Shown: one piece after another, positions 11,029 to 19,805 of the stretch
How the letters are laid out: each line of letters opens with the position of its first letter
Numbering within the stretch: the first letter of the stretch is position 1
Assembly (NCBI RefSeq): GCF_900292015.1
Contig: NZ_LR130759.1
Span: forward strand, 1,488,001 to 1,552,000
Direction of reading: 5' to 3'
DNA length: 64,000 nucleotides
From: Mycobacterium basiliense
Lineage (GTDB): Bacteria > Actinomycetota > Actinomycetes > Mycobacteriales > Mycobacteriaceae
Notes under the pieces: model-generated
Databases searched by the model: none
What the model saw: only the letters and a program-made list of their open reading frames with translations
What the model was told of the DNA's origin: nothing
Translations under genes and position numbers: made by a program

Positions 11029-12327
11029 GTGAGCTTTTTTACGCTGCCACCGGAGATTAATTCCCTGCGAATGTTCATCGGTGCGGGAACAGCGCCGATG
11101 CTGGAGGCGGCCGCGGCTTGGCAGGGGCTGGCCGAAGAGTTGGGCACCGCGGCGCAATCATTTGCCTCGGTGACGGCCGGGCTGGCCGGGCAGGCATGGC
11201 AGGGTTCGGCCGCAATGGCGATGGCCAACGCGGCGGCACCCTACGCCGGGTGGTTGGCTGCGGCTGCGGCTCAGTCCCTCGGGGCAGCGGGCAATGCCCG
11301 AGCCGTGGCCAGCATGTTTGAGGCGGCCCAGGCGGCGACGGTGCTTCCGGCGTCAATATCGGCCAACCGAAACGCCTTCGTCCAGCTGGTGATGTCGAAT
11401 CTGTTCGGTCAGAACGCGCCGGCGATAGCCGCTGCCGAATCTATCTATGAAGAGATGTGGGCCGCTGACGTGGCCGCCATGTCCGGCTACTACTCCGGGG
11501 TGTCGGCGGTGGCCGCGCAGGTGGTGCCGTGGCAGAACGTGCTGAAAAGTCTCCCGGGTCTGGGTGGCGGTGCGCTCGGCGCGGGCGGTGGTGGCGCCAC
11601 CGGCGGAGCCTATGTGGGCGGCCAAAACGGCGCCGGCTCGTCGGCCGGCAGCGGCACCGCGACCGCCGGGGCAGGCGGCGACGCCAGCGCCGGAACGGGC
11701 GGGGTTGGGGGCGGCGGCGGCGCTGTCGGCACTGGCGGTTACGCGGGTGCCGCCAGCGGTGGAAACACCGGAGCTGCATACCCGCAGGGCGATGCGACCT
11801 CCGCCGCGGCATATTCCGGGAATTCCGGTATCGGCGCTGGCGGCCATGTCGCTGCCAGCCCTGGTGTTGGGGGCCCCGCGATGGGGTTTGTGCCCGTTCC
11901 GATGATGGCTGGGGCCGGCGGCAGCAGTGCGAGTTCCGCCGGTGCTGAGCACGCTGCGCCGCCCAGCGCAAAGTCGACCGCCGAAACGGGCGCCGCTTCC
12001 GAGACGGCGCCCGAAGTGCCGGTCCCGAGGGCTGCGGAAGCCGAAAAGCCGGCCCCACAAATGAAGGTGTTGCCAACGGCGGCTCCCGAAATCGCGGCGA
12101 CGGCGGCTCCGGACGCGAAACCACAGGCCGCGCGGGCGGGTGGTGCGGGAATTCCCGCGTCGAAACTGCGGCCGTCGCGAACGTCCGCAGCCACTGCCGA
12201 GGATCGGCAAGTTGCCGATGCTGAAGCGGCCGAGGAGATGGCGGTGCCGCTACGGCCGGATGCGGTGGCGGGAGAATTGCGGCCCAGGGCAACCCAAGAA
12301 CCGAAAGTCCAAGTGCGGGGTGGCTGA
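11029..12327 (+). CDS. PPE52: PPE family protein, PPE52 ortholog
   Basis: The 432-residue protein begins [16 protein letters not shown] and matches remembered M. tuberculosis PPE52 (Rv3144c) through the roughly 175-residue PPE domain, including the WQG turn and the [18 protein letters not shown] segment. PPE proteins pair with PE proteins and leave the cell through ESX (type VII) systems. After the domain comes a Gly/Ala-rich stretch (about 185-290) and a Pro/Ala/Glu-rich tail. The start is a GTG with GGAGG upstream. No PE partner is adjacent. Its position next to nuoA is the same as in H37Rv. Confidence 0.9.
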   Translation: MSFFTLPPEINSLRMFIGAGTAPMLEAAAAWQGLAEELGTAAQSFASVTAGLAGQAWQGSAAMAMANAAAPYAGWLAAAAAQSLGAAGNARAVASMFEAAQAATVLPASISANRNAFVQLVMSNLFGQNAPAIAAAESIYEEMWAADVAAMSGYYSGVSAVAAQVVPWQNVLKSLPGLGGGALGAGGGGATGGAYVGGQNGAGSSAGSGTATAGAGGDASAGTGGVGGGGGAVGTGGYAGAASGGNTGAAYPQGDATSAAAYSGNSGIGAGGHVAASPGVGGPAMGFVPVPMMAGAGGSSASSAGAEHAAPPSAKSTAETGAASETAPEVPVPRAAEAEKPAPQMKVLPTAAPEIAATAAPDAKPQAARAGGAGIPASKLRPSRTSAATAEDRQVADAEAAEEMAVPLRPDAVAGELRPRATQEPKVQVRGG

Positions 12328-12639
12328 GCCGCCGAAGCGTGCATTGATCAACCCGATTAACGCCGTCGCGAGTAATTGGAATGCGCGGTCGCGCCGAGGG
12401 TGCGCGCAGGCGTCGGACTTGAAATAAGCCACCCATCGTTGAATTGCCGGTCACGATGCGCATTGCTCGGCCGGCGTCCGAATCGGCCCGGCAAACCCCA
12501 GAATGGCCTTCGGAAACATTAATCGTCTGCCTGATTTCCAAACGGTAAACAGTACAAATTCGCGACGACACGCCAGTCTATGCCGCGAGGAGTTGTACCG
12601 CGGTCCCTTAGCTTGACGAGCAATACGTGAGAGGGGCTC
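12328..12639. other. Intergenic region upstream of phospholipase C
   Basis: No coding sequence is supported in these 312 bases. The middle (about 12515-12560) is AT-richer and could hold the promoter of the downstream gene. GAGAGGGG at about 12629-12636 is a plausible ribosome site for it. I see no repeats or clear terminator. Confidence 0.4.
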
Positions 12640-14235
12640 ATGGCGGTGAGTCGAACCGAACTCGACGACATGTCGCGTCGGGCATTTCTGGCAAAAGCCA
12701 TCGCGGCCAGCACCGGGGCGATGATGTCCATCGCCGGCCCGGTTATAGAAAAGGCTTATGGCGCTGGTCCGTGCTCTGGTCATTTGACCGATATCGAGCA
12801 CATCGTGTTGTTTCTGCAGGAGAACCGGTCGTTCGACCACTATTTTGGCACCCTCTCCGGCACCGATGGGTACAACACCGCGTCGCCGTTGTTCCAGCAA
12901 AAGGGCTGGAACCCGAAGACACAGGCACTCGATCCGGCGGGCATTACCTCGCCCTACCGCTTCGATACCACCCGTTTCGTGCTTGATGGCGAGTGTCTTA
13001 GCGACCCCGACCACTCGTGGAAGGCGATGCACGATTCCTGGAACGGCGGCGCCAACGACAACTGGCTGCCCGCACAGGTCGGCCACAGTCCGGTGCCGGG
13101 CTTCGCCAACGTCCCGGTGACCATGGGTTACTACACACGCAAAGACATCCCGATTCACTACCTGTTGGCCGACACGTTCACGGTGTGCGATCGGTACTAT
13201 TCCTCGGTTTTGGGCCCCACCCTGCCGAACCGGTTGTACTGGCTAAGTGCCAACCTCGGTGCCGACGGTACTCAGGGTGGGCCGCAGCTGACTAGCCCCG
13301 CTACCGAACCGCTTGGCCAGTTCAGCTGGACCACCATGCCGGAGAACCTCAGCGCCGCCGGCGTCAGCTGGAAGCTGTACCGCAGCAAATCGCTTGGCGC
13401 CGTCGGCAGCAACTACTTCAACTACACCTACGACCGCATAATGATGTATTTCAGGCAGGCGCAGGACCCGCGTTCGGACTTGGCCCGTTTTGGCATCGCT
13501 CCGACCTATCCGTTGGACTTCGCCGCGGACGTCAAAGCCAATAGACTGCCCCAGGTTTCGTGGGTCGTGCCCAATACCCCCGAGTCCGAGCATCCCGCAT
13601 TTCCGCCGGCCATCGGAGCCATCGGCATCGTCAATCTGCTCAGAATCCTGCTTTCCAACCCGGCGGTATGGGAAAAGACCGCGCTGATCGTCGCCTATGA
13701 CGAAAACGGTGGCTTTTTCGACCATGTCGTTCCGCCCACCCCCCCGGCGGGGACGCCGGGTGAATATCTCACGGTGCCGGATATCAACGCCGTTTCGGGG
13801 TCCAGCGGCATACGCGGGCCGATCGGACTGGGCTTTCGTGTCCCGTGTTTCATCATTTCGCCCTACAGCCGGGGCCCGCTGATGGTCCATGACGTGTTCG
13901 ACCATACCTCGCAGCTGAAGCTGGTCAGCAAGCGATTTGGAGTGCCCGTGCCCAACCTCACCGCCTGGCGCGACGGAACGGTTGGCGATATGACCTCGAC
14001 CTTCAATTTCGCCGTCCCACCCAACTCATCGCGACCGAATTTGAGCCACCCCCTGCTCGAGGCCCTGCCGAAACTGCCGCAATGCGTGCCCAACGTGTGG
14101 TTGGGCACGGTAGGGTTGAACCCGAATCCTTTCACGGGGTCACCGCAGGGAATCCCCTATCGGGTGCCCTTCCCGCAGATCATGCCCTCCCAGGAAACCG
14201 GGCCTGCTCGCGGAATTCCGAGTGGCGCCTGTTGA
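12640..14235 (+). CDS. Tat-exported phospholipase C (PlcA-D family)
   Basis: The 531-residue protein is highly similar to mycobacterial PlcA/B/C/D, non-haemolytic-type phospholipases C that cleave phosphatidylcholine and sphingomyelin at the cell surface. The N-terminus has a Tat signal ([14 protein letters not shown], hydrophobic core to about residue 37). Family motifs follow: [60 protein letters not shown] and [10 protein letters not shown], holding the metal-binding residues of the alkaline-phosphatase-like fold. H37Rv has no plc gene between Rv3143 and PPE52. It ends 8 bp from the convergent Rv3143-like gene. I cannot say which plc paralog it descends from. Confidence 0.93.
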   Translation: MAVSRTELDDMSRRAFLAKAIAASTGAMMSIAGPVIEKAYGAGPCSGHLTDIEHIVLFLQENRSFDHYFGTLSGTDGYNTASPLFQQKGWNPKTQALDPAGITSPYRFDTTRFVLDGECLSDPDHSWKAMHDSWNGGANDNWLPAQVGHSPVPGFANVPVTMGYYTRKDIPIHYLLADTFTVCDRYYSSVLGPTLPNRLYWLSANLGADGTQGGPQLTSPATEPLGQFSWTTMPENLSAAGVSWKLYRSKSLGAVGSNYFNYTYDRIMMYFRQAQDPRSDLARFGIAPTYPLDFAADVKANRLPQVSWVVPNTPESEHPAFPPAIGAIGIVNLLRILLSNPAVWEKTALIVAYDENGGFFDHVVPPTPPAGTPGEYLTVPDINAVSGSSGIRGPIGLGFRVPCFIISPYSRGPLMVHDVFDHTSQLKLVSKRFGVPVPNLTAWRDGTVGDMTSTFNFAVPPNSSRPNLSHPLLEALPKLPQCVPNVWLGTVGLNPNPFTGSPQGIPYRVPFPQIMPSQETGPARGIPSGAC

Positions 14236-14243
14236 CCCGGCCG

Positions 14244-14645
14244 CTAGAGCGCGGGTGTGCGGAGCAGGCTCAGCACCGTCCGCCCCAGCACGATCGGGTC
14301 GATGGGATGAGGCACCGCGGCCTCGGCTCGTGACCAACTGGCGAGCCAGGCGTCGTCGGGGCGCCCGGTGAGCACCACGATCGGCGGGCAGCTGGTCAGT
14401 TCGTCCTTCAGTTGCTTGGCGATACCCATGCCCCCGGTGGGTGTTGCCTCCCCGTCGAGAATGGCCAAGTCGATGCCGCCTTCGTCCATCCGCCGCACCA
14501 CCATGGGACCGGTGGCCACTTCGACGTAGGTCAATTGGGGCAAATCCGGATGCAGCCGTTTACCCAATGCTCGCATCACCTGTTCGCGGGTCTGGACGTT
14601 GTCGCTGTAGACGAGGATCCGCAGGTCCTGGCTGGAGTCGGGCAC
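14244..14645 (-). CDS. Response-regulator receiver-domain protein (Rv3143-like)
   Basis: The 133-residue protein is a stand-alone CheY-like receiver domain, as in M. tuberculosis Rv3143. An early hydrophobic strand (LRILVYSDN) lacks the usual acidic pair; ILDGEATPTGG contains the aspartate at the normal phospho-acceptor position, and PIVVLTGRPDD matches the Thr-containing strand. No output domain or adjacent histidine kinase is present, so its partner is unknown. It lies 86 bp downstream of the yceI gene on the same strand. Confidence 0.8.
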   Translation of the reverse strand: MPDSSQDLRILVYSDNVQTREQVMRALGKRLHPDLPQLTYVEVATGPMVVRRMDEGGIDLAILDGEATPTGGMGIAKQLKDELTSCPPIVVLTGRPDDAWLASWSRAEAAVPHPIDPIVLGRTVLSLLRTPAL

Positions 14646-14731
14646 GGTCCAGATGGTACTGGTCCCGGGCCGTCAAGCGGCGGGTGGCACCACGGCCACC
14701 TCATCGCGGGACTCCGTGGTTTCCTGCCGGA

Positions 14732-15271
14732 TCAGCCGGCCCGGGCCGGCGCGAAGACTAGTTCGGCGGACGCGGTGGCCGTCGCCGCCATCACACCGAA
14801 TTTGTTCCAATCCAGACCAAACTGGGCTCGGTCGATGTCGGCCTGGCCCGATATCCGCACCGAGCCGTCGCCGAACTCGCTGATCGTGACCGGCAGTGGC
14901 ACCGGGTCGGCGATGCCTTTGATAGTGAAGCTGGCGCGCAGGTCGGCGTTTTTGCCCTTGGTCGGGTGCAGCGTGGTGACCACCACCCGGATCTGGGGGA
15001 AATGCTCGACGTCGAAAAAGTCGGCCGAGCGCAGGTGCTTGTCGCGGCGGCCGATCCCGGTCTGCAGGGAGGCGGCCTCGATTTCCAGGTGTCCGGAGAC
15101 CGCGCCGTCGCTAGCCAGCTCGCCGTAGCCGCTGAACTGGGTGAACTCGCCCTTGACGGTTAGCAAGCCCCACATGTTCTTGATCTTGAAGGTGACGGTC
15201 GATTGTTCTGGAACGAGGTGCCACGCTCCTTGCGCGTCGGGATCGCTTAGCAATGCTTCCAGGGTCGTCAT
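14732..15271 (-). CDS. YceI family lipid-binding-like protein
   Basis: The 179-residue sequence has the YceI pattern: a start of the type WHLVPEQSTVTFKIKN, the KGEFTQFSGYGE strand, DKHLRSADFFDVEHFPQI and a C-terminal DRAQFGLDWN. YceI proteins form a lipocalin-like beta barrel that can bind polyisoprenoid chains. No signal peptide is visible, so it is probably cytoplasmic. It follows the NTF2-like gene by 34 bp on the same strand and may be the tail of the catabolic operon. Confidence 0.85.
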   Translation of the reverse strand: MTTLEALLSDPDAQGAWHLVPEQSTVTFKIKNMWGLLTVKGEFTQFSGYGELASDGAVSGHLEIEAASLQTGIGRRDKHLRSADFFDVEHFPQIRVVVTTLHPTKGKNADLRASFTIKGIADPVPLPVTISEFGDGSVRISGQADIDRAQFGLDWNKFGVMAATATASAELVFAPARAG

Positions 15272-15305
15272 CGTGGCTCCTCAATAGTTTTCCAGCTCCT
15301 CATGG

Positions 15306-15713
15306 CTATCGAGCTCGGTCGGGCTCATCCAGCAGGGGCGCGAGTTCGGCGGGGTCGAAGTACTCGTCGATGCGGTTGATCAGACCATCCATGTCCAGCT
15401 TGATCACGATGCACACCCGCACGGCGATCGACTGGCCGGCTTGGCCGGCCGCATGTAGCACATGCTGCTGGACAAAGCCCCTGTCGAATACCTGACGGTC
15501 CAGGATGCGGTAGCGACGTTCGGTGGTTGCCGCGACGAACCACTCGATCACCCGCAGTGCGCGATCCTTGTCGTTGTCCCGGTGGGCGCCGACACGCCAC
15601 ACCGCAATGTTGGCGCTCCACATTCGATTGACCGTGGCCAGGTCGCTGTTTTCGATGGCAGTGAACAGTCGATCGGCCACCTCGACGATGGACTCGGCGG
15701 GATAAGAGGGCAT
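15306..15713 (-). CDS. NTF2-like (SnoaL-type) protein
   Basis: This 135-residue protein has the alpha-plus-beta cone pattern of NTF2-like proteins: an N-terminal helix pair (AESIVEVADRLFTAIENSD), then strands with AVWRVGAH and VCIVIKLDMDGLINRIDEYFD, ending like many limonene-1,2-epoxide-hydrolase or SnoaL relatives. Function is not deducible; such proteins bind small hydrophobic ligands and some are isomerases or hydrolases. It lies 11 bp after the DUF6285 gene, so it is probably co-transcribed with the kinase/dehydrogenase genes. Confidence 0.75.
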   Translation of the reverse strand: MPSYPAESIVEVADRLFTAIENSDLATVNRMWSANIAVWRVGAHRDNDKDRALRVIEWFVAATTERRYRILDRQVFDRGFVQQHVLHAAGQAGQSIAVRVCIVIKLDMDGLINRIDEYFDPAELAPLLDEPDRAR

Positions 15714-15724
15714 AGGCCCGGCTC

Positions 15725-16063
15725 CTATTCGCTGTCGTATCCGGGGTGGGCGACCGCCAACCGATCTCGTACCAGTGTGCGCAGGCAGGCAACCACCTCG
15801 GCGGCGCGGCCGTCCAGGTGCCCAGCCCGGATAGCGGCGGCCAGGCGGGCCTCGTCGGCGAAGCCCAGGCTGTTCACCGCCGCGCGGACGTCGGAATCAC
15901 CGGGGCAGAGCAGTTCACGCTGCACGATGCGCAACGCGTTGGCGGCCACCCTGGCATGGAAATTGACCTGCCCGGTGGTTGTCGCCCGGACATCGCCCTC
16001 CAGGAACTCGGCAACGGCAGCGACGAGTTCGGCCGCGGTCGGACGGCCGTAGCGGGCGGTCAT
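15725..16063 (-). CDS. DUF6285 protein, LvaB-like partner of the APH kinase
   Basis: The 112-residue protein (MTARYGRPTAAELVAAVAEF, then FHARVAANALRIVQREL) fits DUF6285, small helical proteins found beside APH-like kinases and acyl-CoA dehydrogenases. In the Pseudomonas putida levulinate pathway the small protein LvaB is required by kinase LvaA; this gene has matching size and context. The ATG at 16061-16063 overlaps the kinase stop (TAATG), so translation is coupled and a stable complex is likely. A longer reading exists inside the kinase gene and is rejected. Its biochemical role here is inference. Confidence 0.8.
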   Translation of the reverse strand: MTARYGRPTAAELVAAVAEFLEGDVRATTTGQVNFHARVAANALRIVQRELLCPGDSDVRAAVNSLGFADEARLAAAIRAGHLDGRAAEVVACLRTLVRDRLAVAHPGYDSE

Positions 16064-17028
16064 TATCTGGCTCCTTCGAGTAGGTCCAGCAGGTCCCATT
16101 CGTTCTCGCAGACCCGGCGGCCGATCGTGGCCAACTCCACCGATCTGGCCTGCCCGCTCAAATGTCGCTCCGCCTGGTATCGGCAGATGACGCCCCAACG
16201 TAGTGTGGCCAGCACCAGCCACCAGCGAAAGGCGGCTCGGTCGACGGCGGTCCCGCTGGCATCCTCATAGGTCCGCAGGAAATCTTCGATGCCGCCCAGG
16301 CCGCCGGCCGCGTGGCTGGCCGGAGCGCCAAACCGCCAGGCGCGCACGCAGAACCAGGCCAGGTCCTCGTATCCCGCACCGACATGCACCAGCTCCCAAT
16401 CCAAAACGGCGGCAAGCCCGGATCCGTCGACGATGAGATTTCCCATCCGGTAGTCGCCGTGCACCAGAACCGCCGCCGGCTCGGCCGGCCGATGGGCGGC
16501 CAGCCAGCGGAAAGCCCATTCGAAGGTGGCGGTGGTGTCACCCATGGCGTCGAGTCGCTCGCGCCACTGTGCCACCGGGTCTTCGCGGGCCAAGCCGGCA
16601 TCGGCCGAGTCGGCTCGGTGGATGGCGGCCAGCGCCTGCGCGCACTGGCGCAGCAGGCGCCGCCGGCCCGCTTCGTCGAGCTGGCGCTGGATGCGCCGGA
16701 CAATGGTCTCGCCTTCGATCGCGTCGCAGACCAGGAACGGGTTGCCAAGTGCTGCAGCGGAATCGCTGGCGATCAGGATGCGGGGCACGGGCGCACCGGC
16801 AGCCGCGGCGGCGGCCTGGACGCGTGCCTCGAGTTCCATTCCGGCGTGTACATCGTCTGGTGGCCCGGTGCGCAGAATGAGCGACCTGCGTCCGCGGTCG
16901 GTGCTGGCGTCGAATGCCCAGGTGGTCCTGCTGGCTCCGCCGGTAAGCGTGCGCAGGTTGTCGACGGTCACCTCGGCGCCCAGGACCGGGCGCAACACGG
17001 CGGTCAAATTGTCGAGCAGTTGGGTCAT
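16063..17028 (-). CDS. APH/choline-kinase-like phosphotransferase (LvaA/ACAD10-11 kinase type)
   Basis: This 321-residue protein has the aminoglycoside-phosphotransferase fold. The nucleotide loop is LTGGASRTTWAFD, the catalytic loop is VHGDYRMGNLIVD and the metal-binding motif is LDWELVHVG. It resembles kinases paired with acyl-CoA dehydrogenases, such as LvaA and the N-terminal half of vertebrate ACAD10/11, which phosphorylate 4-hydroxyacyl-CoAs; drug resistance is less likely given the neighbours. The ATG at 17026-17028 overlaps the dehydrogenase stop by 4 bp (ATGA), and MTQLLDNL is a natural N-terminus. The substrate is not shown by sequence. Confidence 0.87.
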   Translation of the reverse strand: MTQLLDNLTAVLRPVLGAEVTVDNLRTLTGGASRTTWAFDASTDRGRRSLILRTGPPDDVHAGMELEARVQAAAAAAGAPVPRILIASDSAAALGNPFLVCDAIEGETIVRRIQRQLDEAGRRRLLRQCAQALAAIHRADSADAGLAREDPVAQWRERLDAMGDTTATFEWAFRWLAAHRPAEPAAVLVHGDYRMGNLIVDGSGLAAVLDWELVHVGAGYEDLAWFCVRAWRFGAPASHAAGGLGGIEDFLRTYEDASGTAVDRAAFRWWLVLATLRWGVICRYQAERHLSGQARSVELATIGRRVCENEWDLLDLLEGAR

Positions 17029-18263
17029 TTCTTGCCAAACTTGAATAGCCGCTGGGCAACCCGGCGAATCTGTATTTCTTCGGCGCCCTCGGTGATCCGG
17101 TAGCGACGGTGATGGCGATAGATGTGCTCGAACGGTTCGTGACGGCTGTAACCGACACCGCCAAACACTTGCATGGCCCGGTCGGCTGCTTCGCACACCA
17201 GTCGATTGGCGCGGTAGTTGGCCATCGACACCTTGTCGGAAACCTCCATATGGTGGTTTCGGTCCAAATGCCAGGCGGCGTAGTACACCAGTAGCCGCAC
17301 CATCTGCGCCTCGGTCTGCAGTTCGACAAGGGGCCACTGGACGGCCTGGTTCACCGACAGCGGCTTGCCGAACACCGTGCGGTCGCCCGCGTAGGCCACG
17401 GCCCGGTCAATGCAGTATTGGGCGGCACCCAGACTACTGGCCGCCTGGCGAATCCTGTTCTCGTGCAAGAAGGTCTGCCCGACCTCAAGGCCCCGGTCCA
17501 CTTCGCCAAGCACCGCGCCGTCGGGGACTCGGACGTCATTGAGCTCCACCTCGCCGTGGTCGGTGGGCATGTTCAGCGTCCACCAGTAGTACGGCACGGT
17601 GAAGCCGGGGGCATCGGTCGGCACCAGAAACGCGGTGATGCCTCGAGCCTGGCCGGGTTCACCCGAGGTTCGAGCGAACACCAGATCGTGGGTGGCGCGG
17701 TGCACACCGGTGTTGAACCGCTTGGCGCCGTTGATAATCCAACTGTCACCGGTTCGTTCGGCGTGGGTCTGCATCCAGGTGGCATCCGACCCGTGCCGTG
17801 GCTCGGTCAGTCCGAACGCCATCGACCGTTCTCCAGTGATGAGCGCCTCGGTCCATTCCTTTTTTTGCGCCTCGGTGCCGAACCGGTCCATCATGATGAC
17901 CTGCGGAAAGTTGCCGACGATCGAGGATTCGTTCTGCAGATCGTTATGCAGGCCGAGTCCCTTGTGCGCCAGGTGTTCGCGGATGACGGCCATATCGAGG
18001 TTGGTCCCGTCGCGGCCGCCGAACTGAGCGGGCAGCCCGTAGCGTAGCCAACCCGCTTTGTCGGCACGCCTTCGCATCTCACCCAGCAGGTCTTCCCATT
18101 CCCGGCGGGGAATACCGTCGTTGTCCCAGTCGGTGCGGGCGTGCTCCCGACGATGGTCGAAATAGTGAATGTGTTCGTGTTCCAGCGGCTTGATCTCGGC
18201 CTCGATGAACGCGTCCATCTCGGCGAGCAGTCCTGGCAGGTGTTCTGGCAAAGTGAAATCCAC
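17025..18263 (-). CDS. Acyl-CoA dehydrogenase (ACAD10/11- or LvaC-like)
   Basis: The 412-residue flavoprotein has the N-terminal helical domain, the middle beta domain (MAFGLTEPRHGSDATWM, WIINGAKRFNTGVHRATHD) and the C-terminal helical domain ending YRITEGAEEIQIRRVAQRLF. I place the start at the GTG at 18261-18263, which has AAGGAG six bases upstream; upstream in-frame sequence overlaps the TetR gene. In the LvaC/ACAD11 branch the enzyme acts on 4-phosphoacyl-CoA, eliminating phosphate on the way to the 3-hydroxyacyl-CoA. That assignment rests on the flanking kinase and DUF6285 genes. Confidence 0.88.
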   Translation of the reverse strand: MDFTLPEHLPGLLAEMDAFIEAEIKPLEHEHIHYFDHRREHARTDWDNDGIPRREWEDLLGEMRRRADKAGWLRYGLPAQFGGRDGTNLDMAVIREHLAHKGLGLHNDLQNESSIVGNFPQVIMMDRFGTEAQKKEWTEALITGERSMAFGLTEPRHGSDATWMQTHAERTGDSWIINGAKRFNTGVHRATHDLVFARTSGEPGQARGITAFLVPTDAPGFTVPYYWWTLNMPTDHGEVELNDVRVPDGAVLGEVDRGLEVGQTFLHENRIRQAASSLGAAQYCIDRAVAYAGDRTVFGKPLSVNQAVQWPLVELQTEAQMVRLLVYYAAWHLDRNHHMEVSDKVSMANYRANRLVCEAADRAMQVFGGVGYSRHEPFEHIYRHHRRYRITEGAEEIQIRRVAQRLFKFGKK

Positions 18264-18285
18264 GGAAATCTCCTTAGCGGTCTCC

Positions 18286-18909
18286 CTACGCGCCGTACAA
18301 GGTCTTTTTCCAGACCGTTGACAGGGTCCTGATGGCATCCTCGTCGGTGACATCCATTCCCAGCCCGGACGGACCCACAAAGACGGTCGTAAAGTTCTCG
18401 AACAACAGCGCGATGGCCGCTGCGGTGTGGTCCGGGTTGAGTTCGGTTCCGAAGCCCTGGCCCTGCGCGTGGCGAACCGAGGCGGCGACGATTTCCATGC
18501 CGAAGCGCCGGAATTGGTTCTGGACGGCGGCGAAGCGCTGCTGGGTGGCCGCGAGCTGGGCAACCGCGATCATGATGCCGATGTTTTGTTTGAAGATATT
18601 CCAGTAGCCGGTGACCACCGAGGTGAAAAACGCGTCGTCGTCCGGAGATTCCGGCAGCTGCAGGCTCAGCCCGGACGGCGCCACTACGTCGTGCAAGAAC
18701 GACTGTGCCAGCGCGGCCAACAGGTCTTCCTTGTCGGTGAAGTACCGATAAAACACCGCCGATGACTTTCCGGCGGCGGAGGTGATGTCGGCCAGGGTGG
18801 TCCCGTGGAAGCCGCGCTCGGCGAACAGCTTCCGCGCGGCTTGCTCGATGGCCTGCCGAGTCTGGCGGCCTTTGGAACTGAGTTCTCGTGCGGCTTCCGG
18901 AGCGGGCAT
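18286..18909 (-). CDS. TetR/AcrR family transcriptional regulator
   Basis: The 207-residue protein has a TetR helix-turn-helix at about residues 14-60 (RQTRQAIEQAARKLFAERGF, then TLADITSAAGKSSAVFYRYF). The ligand-binding C-terminal part is unremarkable. It sits inside the catabolic operon: it starts at the stop of the HMG-CoA-lyase-like gene and ends 22 bp before the acyl-CoA dehydrogenase. It is therefore the likely acyl-CoA- or substrate-responsive repressor of these genes. I found no obvious operator palindrome next to it. Confidence 0.9.
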   Translation of the reverse strand: MPAPEAARELSSKGRQTRQAIEQAARKLFAERGFHGTTLADITSAAGKSSAVFYRYFTDKEDLLAALAQSFLHDVVAPSGLSLQLPESPDDDAFFTSVVTGYWNIFKQNIGIMIAVAQLAATQQRFAAVQNQFRRFGMEIVAASVRHAQGQGFGTELNPDHTAAAIALLFENFTTVFVGPSGLGMDVTDEDAIRTLSTVWKKTLYGA

Positions 18910-19805
18910 CAGATTCGGATCCGGTCTCCTGCGCGTAGCAAAGCGCCCGGCAGATCATGGCCGACAATCGCTTTCGCAACCTCGGCGGCTGCGATGGCGG
19001 CGGGCAAGTCGACATCGACATGGTAGCCGCTGTCGGTAAGCAGATACACCAGATCCTCGGTGGCGATGTTGCCGGTGGCGCCCGGGGCGAAGGGGCAGCC
19101 GCCGAGCCCGCCGACCGAGGCGTCCAGTCGGGTAACACCGGAGCGCACGGCCGCATACGCGCTGGCCAGCCCCGCGCCACGGGTGTTGTGAAAGTGTCCA
19201 CCCAGCCTAATGTCACCGATCACCGGACTGAGCTGTGCGACGAGGGAACTGACGCGGCCCGGGGTTGCGGTGCCGATGGTGTCGGCAATCGAGAAGCGGT
19301 GCGCACCCTGCTCCCGGGCGGCGGCAGCGATCTCAACGACTCGCTGCGGCGGGGTTGGCCCGTCGAACGGACAATCCCACGCGGTGGCCACGATGACCTC
19401 GACGGTGACATCGCTGTCGTGGGCGATGGCGAGGATCTCACCGATCTGACGGGTGGCCTCCGCGGTGGTACGCCCGACATTGGCCATGCTGAATGAATCG
19501 CTGGCCGATACCACATATTCGATGGCGCGCAGCCCCGCGGCGACCGCTCGTCGGGCGCCGTTGGGACTGGCCACCAACGCGGAGAATTCGATGTCCGGGT
19601 AGTTATCCAGTTCCGCGGCAAGCTCGGCGGCGTCGGCCATCGACGGCACCTTCGACGGCGACACGAATGCGGTTGCCTCGACCTCGAGAACTCCGGTGGC
19701 GGCCACCGCGGTCAGCAATTCCAGCTTGGCGGACAGCGGGATTGGGCGCTCGATCTGCAGGCCGTCGCGCAACGCTACCTCGCGGATGTCGACATGATTG
19801 GTCAC
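18909..19805 (-). CDS. HMG-CoA lyase-like / DRE-TIM metallolyase
   Basis: The 298-residue TIM-barrel protein carries the hydroxymethylglutaryl-CoA lyase hallmarks: DIREVALRDGLQIE (metal aspartate and catalytic arginine), GGHFHNTRGAG (two metal histidines) and the glycine loop GGLGGCPFAPGATGN with the catalytic cysteine. Such enzymes cleave 3-hydroxy-3-methyl-acyl-CoAs into acetyl-CoA (or another acyl-CoA) and a keto product. It overlaps the CaiB gene by 4 bp upstream and touches the TetR gene downstream. The physiological substrate is not known. Confidence 0.9.
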   Translation of the reverse strand: MTNHVDIREVALRDGLQIERPIPLSAKLELLTAVAATGVLEVEATAFVSPSKVPSMADAAELAAELDNYPDIEFSALVASPNGARRAVAAGLRAIEYVVSASDSFSMANVGRTTAEATRQIGEILAIAHDSDVTVEVIVATAWDCPFDGPTPPQRVVEIAAAAREQGAHRFSIADTIGTATPGRVSSLVAQLSPVIGDIRLGGHFHNTRGAGLASAYAAVRSGVTRLDASVGGLGGCPFAPGATGNIATEDLVYLLTDSGYHVDVDLPAAIAAAEVAKAIVGHDLPGALLRAGDRIRI

